From: an uncultured Odoribacter sp.
GTDB taxonomy: Bacteria > Bacteroidota > Bacteroidia > Bacteroidales > Marinifilaceae
NCBI GenBank assembly: GCA_900544025.1
Contig: UQTM01000070.1
Coordinates: forward strand, 1 to 17,287
DNA: 17,287 nucleotides
Direction: 5' to 3'
Under the pieces are notes generated by a model, which ran no database searches, was not told the DNA's origin, and saw only the letters and a program-made list of their open reading frames with translations. A program made the position numbers and the translations under genes. Positions 6,210 through 13,628 of the stretch are shown here, piece by piece. Numbering within the stretch: position 1 is the stretch's first letter; each line of letters begins with the position of its first letter.

Positions 6210-6801
6210 AATTTACCGGATAGCTCTTATAGAACCGTCTCCCATCGTGAGGGCAGGTATTCAAACACTTATCGAAGCCAACAAAACTTTTAGAATAGCC
6301 GGTTGGATTTCGGACATGAACCATTTGTCCGAACATTTAGCCGTAATGCAAGCCGATATTGTGATCATTAATCCGGTGGTGGTCGAATTTCACCGCCGTC
6401 TGGCCCTGAAATCTATTTTTCAGGATTTTCCGAACCTGTTTTTAGTGGCCATTGTCTATGGATACACCGATGCGGAAGTACTGAAACAATATCAGGGCGT
6501 GATCGATATTTATGACGACCGAATCAAGATCGAAACCAAATTGAGGGAAATTATCAACACCGTTTCGGAGCCGACGGAAACCACAGAAAATTACGAATTG
6601 TCCGACCGTGAAAAAGAAATTCTGGTGGCGGTAGCCAAGGGAATGACGAACAAAGAAATCGCCGACCTCCACAATATTTCTATTCACACGGTAATCTCGC
6701 ACCGGAAAAACATTTCCCGGAAAACAGGTATCAAATCGGTTTCAGGTATGACGGTTTATGCGCTTTTAAATAACCTCATCGTGCAAAACGAAATTTATTG
6801 A
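6193..6801 (+). CDS. LuxR/NarL-type regulator with degenerate receiver domain
   Basis: This 202-residue DNA-binding regulator has a C-terminal LuxR-type helix-turn-helix (residues 136-196; LSDREKEIL, MTNKEIADLH, ISIHTVISHRKNI), which is unmistakable. The N-terminal part (about 8-125) has the length and strand pattern of a response-regulator receiver. However, the acidic pair is Glu14-Pro15 instead of Asp-Asp, and the phospho-acceptor position is Asn60 (DIVIINP). It is therefore unlikely to be switched by a histidine kinase. The gene overlaps the di-iron hemerythrin-like gene by 17 bp, so the two are translated together and may form a redox or NO/O2-responsive pair; that link is inference. The ATG at 6193 is preferred over 6169, which lies deeper inside the upstream gene. 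Confidence 0.85.
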   Translation: MANENKIYRIALIEPSPIVRAGIQTLIEANKTFRIAGWISDMNHLSEHLAVMQADIVIINPVVVEFHRRLALKSIFQDFPNLFLVAIVYGYTDAEVLKQYQGVIDIYDDRIKIETKLREIINTVSEPTETTENYELSDREKEILVAVAKGMTNKEIADLHNISIHTVISHRKNISRKTGIKSVSGMTVYALLNNLIVQNEIY

Positions 6802-7143
6802 TTTAAACCCAATGACAAAGCCTGCGTTTATACATATAAATCATTGTTATTCAATGAAATATTTTCTTTATACAGTGCAGACAATATACTACAAAGCCAT
6901 GAATCGATATTCAGTTGGCTATTGTAATTGTCTTCAAAGGCATGCCTTTTTCTGAAAATCACTTTTCTATCGTTTTAACCAAAACCCAAGATATTCAGAA
7001 AGTCGGGCACAGGTATTTTATAATCCTTCTTTCTCTCTTCTCCGGTAACCATGCCCTCTCTCTTCTGCGAACGAATATTACAGCCGACAGAGAATCCGTC
7101 TCTTTTTCCTTATAAACTTACTCTATACCGCATTTTTCCTGAA
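6802..7143. other. Convergent intergenic region
   Basis: About 340 bp between the 3' ends of the regulator (+) and the DUF5996 gene (-). A bulged stem AGCCA-TGAA / TTCA-GT-TGGCT (about 6896-6919) and a palindrome AAAGGCATGCCTTT (6936-6949) followed by TTC could end the regulator transcript. Short ORFs here, such as one at 6915, have no recognisable features. Confidence 0.5.
6936..6953 (+). terminator. Weak terminator-like palindrome
   Basis: AAAGG (6936-6940) and CCTTT (6945-6949) flank CATG, and the T run continues as TTC. The stem is short and the loop tight, so the call is weak; it is the best candidate downstream of the regulator gene. Confidence 0.3.
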
Positions 7144-8046
7144 TCATTCAGGATAATCCAAAGGCCGGGTAATCCATTTAAAATCTTTCCAGGGCTCGAT
7201 CTTTTGTACAATGTCCAAACCCGAACGGCAGAACTCGACGACTTTCTTTTCCGGCTCGGAATAGGCGAACACATCTTTCAAAGTCAGAAAAAATTCCTGT
7301 TTCGCCGGCTTAAAAAAAGCTTTATCGGGAAGAATCAGGTGATCGTTTCCCTGTATATCGGGAATAAAAGGATAGGGCATCGAGAAGAACGCCGCTTCCG
7401 GGAAAACCGGATCGCCCGGCCAGAATCCGCATTCATAAAAACGCTCGTCGAAAGCGTAAGGCATCACTTTTCCTTTCCGCCCAAAATCCCGTGCCTCGCC
7501 ACTAAATACAATGCAGGTTAAGTCCATTGTCCCGAAATAATAGGCGGGGAAGGCCGTTTTTCCCCGGAAAGGTGCTAAAAAACGGGACAAAGAACGGTAA
7601 GCAAAAAACAGGTTATCCAGCCATATCATCACGGCACTTTTACAATAACTATGGTGTTTTTCGTCCTTATCGAAATCGATCGGATCGTAAAACTCCTGCG
7701 GACGCACATCGATCGGGGTAGGAGCGCCGATTTGTTCCAAAGCCGCCATAAATTGTTTATAATAGGCCTGAATGCTTTTCCCGTCCTGTAAAAGAATCTC
7801 TGTAGCTTTTCCGTCGTAACTGCGGAATTCTATTTTATCTTTCCTGAAATTGAAATGGATCACGAAAGGAGAGTCATTACAGGGCACGATGCCTGTCGAA
7901 AGGCCGTCTAAAGTAAGATACAGCCGGATATGCGACCATTCCGGCCGTTTATCACAACGAACCACTTTCACTTTACCCGCCATCTGTAATAATAAATGGA
8001 CGGTATCGGCAGTATCCCGCCAATCTGTATAATTTTGAAATTCCAT
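7144..8046 (-). CDS. DUF5996 family protein
   Basis: The 300-residue soluble protein has no signal peptide or membrane helix. It opens with NYTDWRDTADTVHLLLQMAGKVKV and carries RPEWSHIRLYLTLDGLSTGIVP, the tryptophan and 'GLST' arrangement I associate with DUF5996. Later blocks include PTPIDVRPQEF, the FAYRSLSRFLAPFRG segment and FWPGDPVFPEAAFFSMPYP. The family's biochemical role is not known to me. It is transcribed alone, divergent from the porin/ABC operon, with a 12-bp palindrome AACATTAATGTT (8055-8066) just before its start. The whole frame is intact. The family assignment is from memory of the motif pattern, without an alignment. Confidence 0.7.
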   Translation of the reverse strand: MEFQNYTDWRDTADTVHLLLQMAGKVKVVRCDKRPEWSHIRLYLTLDGLSTGIVPCNDSPFVIHFNFRKDKIEFRSYDGKATEILLQDGKSIQAYYKQFMAALEQIGAPTPIDVRPQEFYDPIDFDKDEKHHSYCKSAVMIWLDNLFFAYRSLSRFLAPFRGKTAFPAYYFGTMDLTCIVFSGEARDFGRKGKVMPYAFDERFYECGFWPGDPVFPEAAFFSMPYPFIPDIQGNDHLILPDKAFFKPAKQEFFLTLKDVFAYSEPEKKVVEFCRSGLDIVQKIEPWKDFKWITRPLDYPE

Positions 8047-8054
8047 GACTTTAA

Positions 8055-8066
8055 AACATTAATGTT
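8055..8066. promoter_or_regulatory. 12-bp palindrome between DUF5996 and porin genes
   Basis: AACATTAATGTT is a perfect palindrome 8 bp upstream of the DUF5996 start codon. It could be an operator, but at this AT content it may also be chance. Confidence 0.25.
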
Positions 8067-8234
8067 CAACAAAACCCGCCAATCCGGGCATTTTAAGTTA
8101 TACTGATTAAATTTCAAAAAAGTTGTCAATCTTAACCTAATTTAAGCCTCCGTCAATATTACAGGCCAATCAATGCAACCTCAAGGTTAAAATTTCGTTA
8201 TACCCCGTAAGATTATGAAATAAGCATTAATAAT

Positions 8235-9407
8235 ATGAACACAAGAATATCGATAAAGCACATTCTTACTGCCTTGTTGTGTACCTGCCTGCCCTTATTT
8301 TCAGGAGCGACAGAGCCGGCTCACAAGGAAACAAAACTTTCCAAAAAAGAATTACCTAAATTCAAACTGGGAGGAGCCTTGCGTTTTAACTATAATTATT
8401 CCGATTGGAACGAAGGTCATCGGGACCGGGGAGGAGATCTCGGTTATGATGTTTTTATGCTGCATCCTCAAGCTTCTTACAAAAATTTCATGCTGGAAGC
8501 AGATGCCCGTTTTTACAGCACGGCTTATGGGGGATTCATGCTGAAATACGGCTGGATCGGATACCGGTTCAACGAAAAGAATCATCTCGAATTCGGTCTT
8601 ACCCGGGTTCCTTTCGGCATTCAGCCTTCCGGCGGGAATAATTTCTTCCTTCAAATTTCCTACTATGTAGGATTGGAAGACGATTCGGACATGGGAATTA
8701 AATTCATTCACAAGGATGAGAGGTGGGAATACGCTTTGGCTTTTTTCAAAAATGCAGATGAATTGCTATTCGGGGCTAAAACAGAAGTTTCCGACGACCG
8801 CTACGGATATGATGTTGCAGGGCGCAACAAAGAAATCAACCAGGGAAATGCGCAACTATTCTACAATTTCGGAAAAAATGTCCGCCAACGGGCAGGAATC
8901 TCTGCGGAGTTCGGACAACTTTACAATCTGGACACCCGCAACAACGGCACACATTTCGCCTTTGCCGCACACTACGAATTGTATTGGAAAGCCGTAAGCC
9001 TTAAGGCTCAGGTTTCAACTTATGCTCTATATCCCAAAAACGCCCCCGGAGAAGACCGGGCACTGGTCATGATGACCGCCTACGGAGCCCCTTATCAAGT
9101 GGCGGCTAAAGGTAATATATATACGTTCAGCCCTTCCTATACATTTTACATAAATAAAAAATGGATACAAAGCATACAGGTTTATAATGATTTCGGTATA
9201 TTGCAGAAGTGGAACAAGCAATTCCGGGACAGTTACCAAAATGTTTCCGGTTGTATGCTCACGATGGGTCCCGTATGTACCTACATCGATTATGCTTTGG
9301 GAAAACATCAGGCCTGGCTGGGCCCCGACTGGGATGCCTTCGGCCCCGGAACCGGTAGTAATTCCTGGCACGCCCGCTTTAATGTAAACGTAGGATATTA
9401 TTTTTAA
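8235..9407 (+). CDS. Outer-membrane beta-barrel porin linked to an ABC importer
   Basis: The 390-residue product has a signal peptide (residues 1-25, ending FSGA before TEPAHKE). It is then rich in alternating aromatic and polar strands (LGGALRFNYNYSDW, FMLEADARFYSTAYGG, HARFNVNVGYYF) and ends in Phe, the usual outer-membrane insertion signal. It resembles porins of the OprO/OprP-like group, but I cannot assign a substrate. It is the first gene of an operon: the ABC permease starts 11 bp after its stop, and the binding protein and ATPase follow. The likely role is to admit the importer's substrate across the outer membrane. An inverted repeat TTAACCT (8132-8138) / AGGTTAA (8184-8190) lies upstream; I see no clear consensus promoter. 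Confidence 0.8.
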   Translation: MNTRISIKHILTALLCTCLPLFSGATEPAHKETKLSKKELPKFKLGGALRFNYNYSDWNEGHRDRGGDLGYDVFMLHPQASYKNFMLEADARFYSTAYGGFMLKYGWIGYRFNEKNHLEFGLTRVPFGIQPSGGNNFFLQISYYVGLEDDSDMGIKFIHKDERWEYALAFFKNADELLFGAKTEVSDDRYGYDVAGRNKEINQGNAQLFYNFGKNVRQRAGISAEFGQLYNLDTRNNGTHFAFAAHYELYWKAVSLKAQVSTYALYPKNAPGEDRALVMMTAYGAPYQVAAKGNIYTFSPSYTFYINKKWIQSIQVYNDFGILQKWNKQFRDSYQNVSGCMLTMGPVCTYIDYALGKHQAWLGPDWDAFGPGTGSNSWHARFNVNVGYYF

Positions 9408-9418
9408 ATACTGGCTTT

Positions 9419-10060
9419 ATGCTAAAAGAACTTTTTTCCTTATACGCTGAACGATGGCCGTTTTTCCTATCGCTCACCCTGCAACATCTTGAAATCTCAC
9501 TAATCGCCATCGTGTGTGCCGCTATCCTGGGAATGGGATTAGGCATACTGTGCAGTCATTACCGCCGCAGCTCACCTTTCGTTCTCGGATTGACGAATTT
9601 TATCTATACCATTCCTTCCATTGCTTTATTCGGTTTTCTTATTCCGTTCTCAGGCATCGGAAATACAACGGCAATTATCGCCCTCACAGTATATGCCCTA
9701 CTGCCTATGGTACGGAACACCCACACCGGAATCACCGGGATCGACAGCGAGATCATCGAAGCTGCCCGGGGCATGGGAAGTACCCCTTTCCAGATCTTAT
9801 ACAAAATCCAGCTTCCCCTGGCTTTTCCGGTCATTCTCACCGGACTCCGGAATATGGTCGTCATGACGATAGCGCTGGCAGGTATCGCAGCTTTTATCGG
9901 AGCCGGCGGATTAGGAGTCGCCATATACCGGGGCATCACCACCAACAACGGTGCCATGACCGTAGCCGGGAGTTTATTGATCGCGCTGCTCGCGTTGCTC
10001 TCCGACGGATTATTGAGCAGATATGAAAGACACATTAAAAAGAAACGTAAATTAATCTAA
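9419..10060 (+). CDS. ABC transporter permease, OpuBB/OpuCB type (compatible-solute importer)
   Basis: The 213-residue inner-membrane protein has about five to six hydrophobic helices and the cytoplasmic coupling loop EAARGMGSTPFQILYKIQLP near residues 114-133. That motif and the segments NFIYTIPSIALFGF and IGAGGLGVAIYRGI are typical of the betaine/choline/carnitine importers of the OpuB/OpuC/OsmF (YehW/YehY) group. Length matches the usual 210-220. Only one permease gene is present, so it would act as a homodimer, whereas OpuC systems have two different permeases. It lies 11 bp after the porin and 8 bp before the binding-protein gene. The exact solute cannot be read from the permease. Confidence 0.9.
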   Translation: MLKELFSLYAERWPFFLSLTLQHLEISLIAIVCAAILGMGLGILCSHYRRSSPFVLGLTNFIYTIPSIALFGFLIPFSGIGNTTAIIALTVYALLPMVRNTHTGITGIDSEIIEAARGMGSTPFQILYKIQLPLAFPVILTGLRNMVVMTIALAGIAAFIGAGGLGVAIYRGITTNNGAMTVAGSLLIALLALLSDGLLSRYERHIKKKRKLI

Positions 10061-10068
10061 TCCCTATT

Positions 10069-10962
10069 ATGAAAACGATATACATCCTTCTCATTCTATC
10101 GGCAAGTTTGTTCGTTTTTGCCTGCCAGGAACGAAAAAAAACAATCCGCATCGCCACCAAACCGATGACCGAACAGTTTATCCTGGGAGAGATGATTGGC
10201 TTACTGATCGAGGAGAACACCGATTTAAAGGTAGAAATCACCAAAGGAATCGGCGGAGGCACAAGCAACATTCACCCCGCCCTGGTTAAAGGAGAATTCG
10301 ACCTTTATCCGGAATATACAGGCACAGGCTGGCTCGTCATTCTGAAAAAAGATTCGGTTATTCCTTCCGAAGAACTATATAAACAGTTATCCGACGATTA
10401 CGAGCGGCTCTACCGATTAAAGTGGGTGGCTCCCTACGGATTCAACAATGCTTATAGCCTGGCGGTGAGCGATGACAATGCCTCCCGTTATGGATTAAAG
10501 ACCTATTCCGACCTAGCACACCACCCCGACCAGTTTGTTTTCGGGGCAGAATACGATTTTTACGAAATTCACGACGGTTATCAGTCTTTGTGTAATTTTT
10601 ACGGGTTGAAATTTAAGAAAACCAGAGATATGGACATCGGATTGAAATACGAGGCGATCAAATCGGGCAAAATCGATGTAATGAATATCTTCACCACCGA
10701 CGGTCAGCTCAGCGGATCGAAATTAACGGTGCTGGAAGACGATAAGCATTTTTTCCCTTCGTATTATTGCGCTACGGTTGTCCGGGAAGAAACCCTGAAG
10801 GAGCATCCCGAATTGGAAACCGTACTTTGGAAAATGAACAATATATTGACCGACAGCGAAATGGCCGACCTGAATTATCAGGTGGACATCGCCGGACGAC
10901 CGGAACGTGAAGTCGCTGCCGATTTTCTGAAACGTAAAGGACTTTTAAAAAATGAACAATGA
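10069..10962 (+). CDS. Lipoprotein substrate-binding protein, OpuCC/OsmF type
   Basis: The 297-residue protein has a lipoprotein signal, with a hydrophobic start and a lipobox ending VFAC (Cys19), so it should be anchored in a membrane. The mature part begins with KTIRIATKPMTEQFILGEMIG and includes GGGTSNIHPALVKGEFDLYPEYTGTGW, the conserved pattern of OpuAC/OsmF-type binding proteins for quaternary amines. Aromatic residues such as Tyr80, Tyr83 and Trp88 are candidates for the aromatic cage around a trimethylammonium group, by analogy only. The gene starts 8 bp after the permease stop, and its 3' end overlaps the ATPase start by 11 bp, so the three are translationally coupled. Glycine betaine, choline, carnitine or a related solute is likely. 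Confidence 0.9.
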   Translation: MKTIYILLILSASLFVFACQERKKTIRIATKPMTEQFILGEMIGLLIEENTDLKVEITKGIGGGTSNIHPALVKGEFDLYPEYTGTGWLVILKKDSVIPSEELYKQLSDDYERLYRLKWVAPYGFNNAYSLAVSDDNASRYGLKTYSDLAHHPDQFVFGAEYDFYEIHDGYQSLCNFYGLKFKKTRDMDIGLKYEAIKSGKIDVMNIFTTDGQLSGSKLTVLEDDKHFFPSYYCATVVREETLKEHPELETVLWKMNNILTDSEMADLNYQVDIAGRPEREVAADFLKRKGLLKNEQ

Positions 10963-11686
10963 TATCATTATCCGGTTTGAGCACATCAGTAAAACATACG
11001 GAGAAAACGTCGTTTTACAGGATTTCAACTTAGACATCCGAAGAGGAGAATTTCTCACCGTGATAGGTAGTTCCGGCAGCGGAAAAACCACGATGCTCAA
11101 ACTGATCAACGGGCTATCCGTCCCCACCGCGGGCCGGATACTGATCGACGGCAAAGACATTGCCCGGGAAAACCAAACCCTGCTCCGCCGGCATATCGGT
11201 TACGTCATTCAAGGCATCGGTTTGTTTCCGCACATGACAGTAAAAGCCAATATTGCCTACGTTCCGAATTTATTGAACCGGAGAGATAAAGAACGTACCC
11301 GCCGGGCTGTAGAAAGATTGATTCAGGTTGTCGGCCTCGAAACCGAAATGCTAAACCGCTATCCCTCCGAACTTTCAGGAGGGCAACGCCAACGGGTAGG
11401 CATTGCCCGTGCCCTCGCCGCAAACCCGGATATCCTTCTCATGGACGAGCCTTTCGGAGCGGTGGACGAGATCACCCGCCAAATGCTACAAAACGAGATT
11501 GCCCGCATACACCGGGAATTGGGAGTGACGATCGTATTTATCACCCACGATATAAAAGAAGCCTTAAAATTAGGCAGCAGGGTATTGGTGATGAATCACG
11601 GTCAAATCGAGCAGATCGGCATTCCGGACGAGATACATCGCACACCCGCCACCGACTTTGTCAAACAGCTGACCGGAAATTTATAA
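10952..11686 (+). CDS. ABC transporter ATPase of the compatible-solute importer
   Basis: This 244-residue ATP-binding subunit has all the motifs: Walker A GSSGSGKTT (39-47), Q-loop Gln87, signature LSGGQRQR (141-148), Walker B ILLMDEP (161-167) and the switch His199 (ITHD). It resembles OpuCA/ProV but ends soon after the core, without the C-terminal CBS domains that sense ionic strength in OpuA-type ATPases. Osmotic gating through CBS domains is therefore not expected here. The ATG overlaps the end of the binding-protein gene by 11 bp. The operon appears to end here: the next gene has its own -7 box 51 bp further on. Confidence 0.93.
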   Translation: MNNDIIIRFEHISKTYGENVVLQDFNLDIRRGEFLTVIGSSGSGKTTMLKLINGLSVPTAGRILIDGKDIARENQTLLRRHIGYVIQGIGLFPHMTVKANIAYVPNLLNRRDKERTRRAVERLIQVVGLETEMLNRYPSELSGGQRQRVGIARALAANPDILLMDEPFGAVDEITRQMLQNEIARIHRELGVTIVFITHDIKEALKLGSRVLVMNHGQIEQIGIPDEIHRTPATDFVKQLTGNL

Positions 11687-11737
11687 ATATACATTAAGAA
11701 TCGGGAGGTATCCCCTTTTCATTCCAATCCATAAAAT

Positions 11738-11745
11738 TATATTTG
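11738..11745 (+). promoter_or_regulatory. -7 box 4 bp before the hydrolase start codon
   Basis: TATATTTG is an exact match to TAnnTTTG. A partial -33 box TTTC (11717-11720) lies 17 nt upstream. The ATG at 11750 begins 4 nt after the box, about where transcription should start, so the mRNA would be leaderless or nearly so. Confidence 0.5.
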
Positions 11746-11749
11746 CCGT

Positions 11750-12472
11750 ATGAAACTCACTTATATATATCACAGCGGTTTTGCCATTGAAGGCAATGAT
11801 TTCACCATAATTATCGATTATTATAAAGACACGTCTCCCGATCCGGCAAAAGGATATGTGCACAGCCAATTACTACAACGTCCGGGACGATTGTATGTGC
11901 TGGCCTCCCATTCTCACGCCGATCATTTCAATCCCGAAATTTTAAAATGGAAAGAACAACGTCCGGATATTCAATATCTTTTTTCCGAAGACATCCGGGC
12001 ACAGCGAATGGCCTGTTATCACGATGCGGTCTTTTTGGAAAAAGGCGAAGAATGGAACGACGATTTGTTAAAGGTACAGGCGTTCGGCTCGACAGACATC
12101 GGCATTTCGTTCCTGCTCGATGTGGAAATGAAACGAATTTTTCATGCAGGCGACCTGAACAACTGGCATTGGGAAGAAGAATCCACACCGGAAGAAACAC
12201 AGGCATACGAGCATCAGTTCAGTGAAGAGCTCGACACCCTTGCAACGTTCACTTCCTACACCGATCTTGCCATGTTTCCCGTCGATCCCCGCCTGGGAAA
12301 GGACTATACCCGCGGAGCACGGCAATTTATCGAAAAGATCAAAACCGGCTGGTTTGCTCCCATGCATTTTTGGGAAAACTACGGTAAAGCCAATGCTTTC
12401 CAATCCTATGCAGAAAGCCAGGGATGCAAATTTGCCGCCTGGCAGCAGCCCGGCGATTCTATTTTGTTTTAA
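11750..12472 (+). CDS. Metallo-beta-lactamase-fold hydrolase
   Basis: The 240-residue cytoplasmic protein has the metal-binding motif HSHADH (His54, His56, Asp58, His59), a further ligand Asp135 in FHAGDLNNW, and a late His206 in APMHFWENY. This is the metal site of the metallo-beta-lactamase superfamily, in the UlaG-like branch of short proteins that begin directly with the first strands (MKLTYIYHSGFAIEG). The family start fits exactly, so the ATG at 11750 is well supported. The substrate is unknown. The glyoxalase-like gene starts 26 bp downstream; glyoxalase II is also of this fold, but this sequence is not a typical glyoxalase II, so a joint methylglyoxal pathway is only a guess. Confidence 0.85.
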   Translation: MKLTYIYHSGFAIEGNDFTIIIDYYKDTSPDPAKGYVHSQLLQRPGRLYVLASHSHADHFNPEILKWKEQRPDIQYLFSEDIRAQRMACYHDAVFLEKGEEWNDDLLKVQAFGSTDIGISFLLDVEMKRIFHAGDLNNWHWEEESTPEETQAYEHQFSEELDTLATFTSYTDLAMFPVDPRLGKDYTRGARQFIEKIKTGWFAPMHFWENYGKANAFQSYAESQGCKFAAWQQPGDSILF

Positions 12473-12498
12473 TGTATAATCATCATATAGCGCGTGTT

Positions 12499-12876
12499 AT
12501 GGAAATAAAAGGAAGATTCGACCACTTTAATTTCAATGTTCTCGATCTTGAAAAAAGTATTCAGTTTTACGAAAAAGCCTTAGGCTTGAAAGAAGTACGC
12601 CGGAAGAAAGCAGAAGACGGCTCATTTATTTTAGTGTATATGGGCGATGGGCAGACCGATTTCACATTGGAGCTCACCTGGCTGGCCGACCGCAAAGAAC
12701 CCTATGATCTGGGAGAAAGCGAATTTCACTTATGCCTCCGTGTCGGTGGAAATTACGATGAAATCCGGGAAACCCACCGGAAAATGGATTGCATTTGCTA
12801 CGAAAATACGGATATGGGATTATATTTCATCTGTGACCCGGACGGTTACTGGATCGAGATCCTACCCGCCGAATAA
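12499..12876 (+). CDS. Glyoxalase I-like VOC-superfamily protein
   Basis: The 125-residue protein has the glyoxalase/VOC fold and resembles lactoylglutathione lyase: RFDHFNFNVLDLEKSIQFYEKALG at the start and the CDPDGYWIEIL ending. All four metal ligands of glyoxalase I are in place: His9, Glu58, His77 and Glu120. It would convert the hemithioacetal of methylglyoxal and a thiol to a hydroxyacyl thioester. Many Bacteroidales lack glutathione, so the thiol is uncertain. The ATG at 12499 starts the family-typical N terminus; an upstream ATG at 12424 would overlap the hydrolase gene in a different frame. It is probably cotranscribed with the metallo-hydrolase 26 bp upstream. Two hairpins follow its stop codon. 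Confidence 0.85.
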   Translation: MEIKGRFDHFNFNVLDLEKSIQFYEKALGLKEVRRKKAEDGSFILVYMGDGQTDFTLELTWLADRKEPYDLGESEFHLCLRVGGNYDEIRETHRKMDCICYENTDMGLYFICDPDGYWIEILPAE

Positions 12877-12880
12877 ATTT

Positions 12881-12933
12881 ATTCCTGCAACTCAAACCGG
12901 AATTTCTCCGCATGGTTGCAGGAATCGTTCTTT
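12881..12933 (+). terminator. 11-bp hairpin after the glyoxalase gene
   Basis: ATTCCTGCAAC (12881-12891) and GTTGCAGGAAT (12915-12925) are exact reverse complements, followed by CGTTCTTTCT. The 23-nt loop can form an inner CGGA/TCCG stem. The structure is strong, but the large loop and imperfect T run make it an unusual terminator. Confidence 0.5.
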
Positions 12934-12942
12934 CTAAAAGCC

Positions 12943-12975
12943 GGATGGGAAATGCAACAAACTTTCATCCTTTTC
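12943..12975 (+). terminator. Second hairpin with T run before the small membrane protein
   Basis: GGATG-GG-AAA (12943-12952) pairs with TTT-CATCC (12963-12970), leaving a GG bulge, and is followed by TTTT. It could complete termination of the hydrolase/glyoxalase transcript, only about 20 bp before the next start codon. Confidence 0.4.
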
Positions 12976-12995
12976 GTTAAAGAAGGAAAAAAAGT

Positions 12996-13157
12996 ATGAT
13001 GAAAAAAAGAACAAACAACATCTGGCTGACCATAGGTGTCATTGTTATCTGCGTTTTATTGCTCTATTGGCTTTTTGCCCGTACCCTGATCGTCGAGGAT
13101 GAAGGACTCGAAACCGCTCCCGGAGCTACGGCCATCGAACAAGGTGTCAGCGAGTAA
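12996..13157 (+). CDS. 53-residue single-helix membrane protein
   Basis: This small ORF starts MMKKRTNNIWLTIG and has a basic N terminus, one strong transmembrane helix (about residues 9-29, ending LLLYWLFARTL) and an acidic, Pro/Gly-containing tail (IVEDEGLETAPG) ending in VSE. The purine-rich AGAAGGA 8-9 bp before the ATG is the best Shine-Dalgarno sequence I see in the window and supports translation. The charge pattern suggests the tail faces outward. The last 11 bp overlap the 3' end of the convergent DoxX gene. I do not recognise a family. Either of the two adjacent ATGs (12996 or 12999) could be used. Confidence 0.65.
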   Translation: MMKKRTNNIWLTIGVIVICVLLLYWLFARTLIVEDEGLETAPGATAIEQGVSE

Positions 13158-13578
13158 GCCTCCAGCGATAGCGGATCATTTCGTCCAAAGAGAAACGCCC
13201 CCCTCCGATCAGCAACAGCACGATATACATGCCGATATACAGAATGGAAAGTTCCTTCGCGGTGAAAGGGTCCGCTCCATGAATGACAAAAGTCACAACG
13301 ACCATACCGAAAATAAGCGGCAAAGTTGCCAAACGGGTTAAAAGTCCCAAAATAAGCAATACCGAACATCCCACTTCAGCCAAAAGAATCATTACCAACG
13401 ACACGGTACTCCCCATCCCCAGCGGGTCGGGAAAAGTAGCGGCCAAAGTAGGGAATGCAACGATTTTTGCCCAGCCGTGCATCAGCATCATACCTCCGAC
13501 GAACAAGCGCAGGAACAAAGTAGCTACGTCCACGCAATTTCTATCGGTAGAGGTGATTTTAAAAAAGAATTTTTTCAT
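13147..13578 (-). CDS. DoxX family membrane protein
   Basis: The 143-residue integral membrane protein has four hydrophobic helices and typical DoxX blocks: LFLRLFVGGMMLMHGWAKI in the first helix, LLAEVGCSVLLILGLLTRLA in the second, and a short C terminus. DoxX proteins are linked to quinone or thiosulfate redox functions in some organisms, but most members have no assigned role. It lies 50 bp downstream of the outer-membrane barrel gene on the same strand and may be cotranscribed with it. Its 3' end overlaps the convergent small membrane protein gene by 11 bp. Confidence 0.85.
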   Translation of the reverse strand: MKKFFFKITSTDRNCVDVATLFLRLFVGGMMLMHGWAKIVAFPTLAATFPDPLGMGSTVSLVMILLAEVGCSVLLILGLLTRLATLPLIFGMVVVTFVIHGADPFTAKELSILYIGMYIVLLLIGGGRFSLDEMIRYRWRLTR

Positions 13579-13628
13579 TGTAAAAAGATTTTTTTCTAAT
13601 TATTACGAAAAAAAACATTAAAAGTTTT

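Noticed and set aside
6915..7115. Plus-strand ORF of 66 codons in the convergent gap
   Set aside because: No motif, no clear start signal, and it begins inside possible terminator hairpins.
7138..7152. CCTGAAT-C-ATTCAGG palindrome at the DUF5996 stop codon as a terminator
   Set aside because: The - strand sequence after it is A-rich, not T-rich, so it does not make an intrinsic terminator in the gene's direction.
7051..7521. Plus-strand ORF of 156 codons
   Set aside because: Mostly antisense to the DUF5996 gene, whose own frame is longer and has a recognisable family pattern.
8132..8190. TTAACCT / AGGTTAA inverted repeat upstream of the porin as a hairpin
   Set aside because: Only 7 bp with a 45-nt loop in AT-rich DNA, likely chance; mentioned under the porin only.
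9514..10026. Plus-strand ORF of 170 codons in a second frame of the permease gene
   Set aside because: It is rich in Arg, His, Ser and Pro, as shadow frames are, and lies fully inside a clear ABC permease gene.
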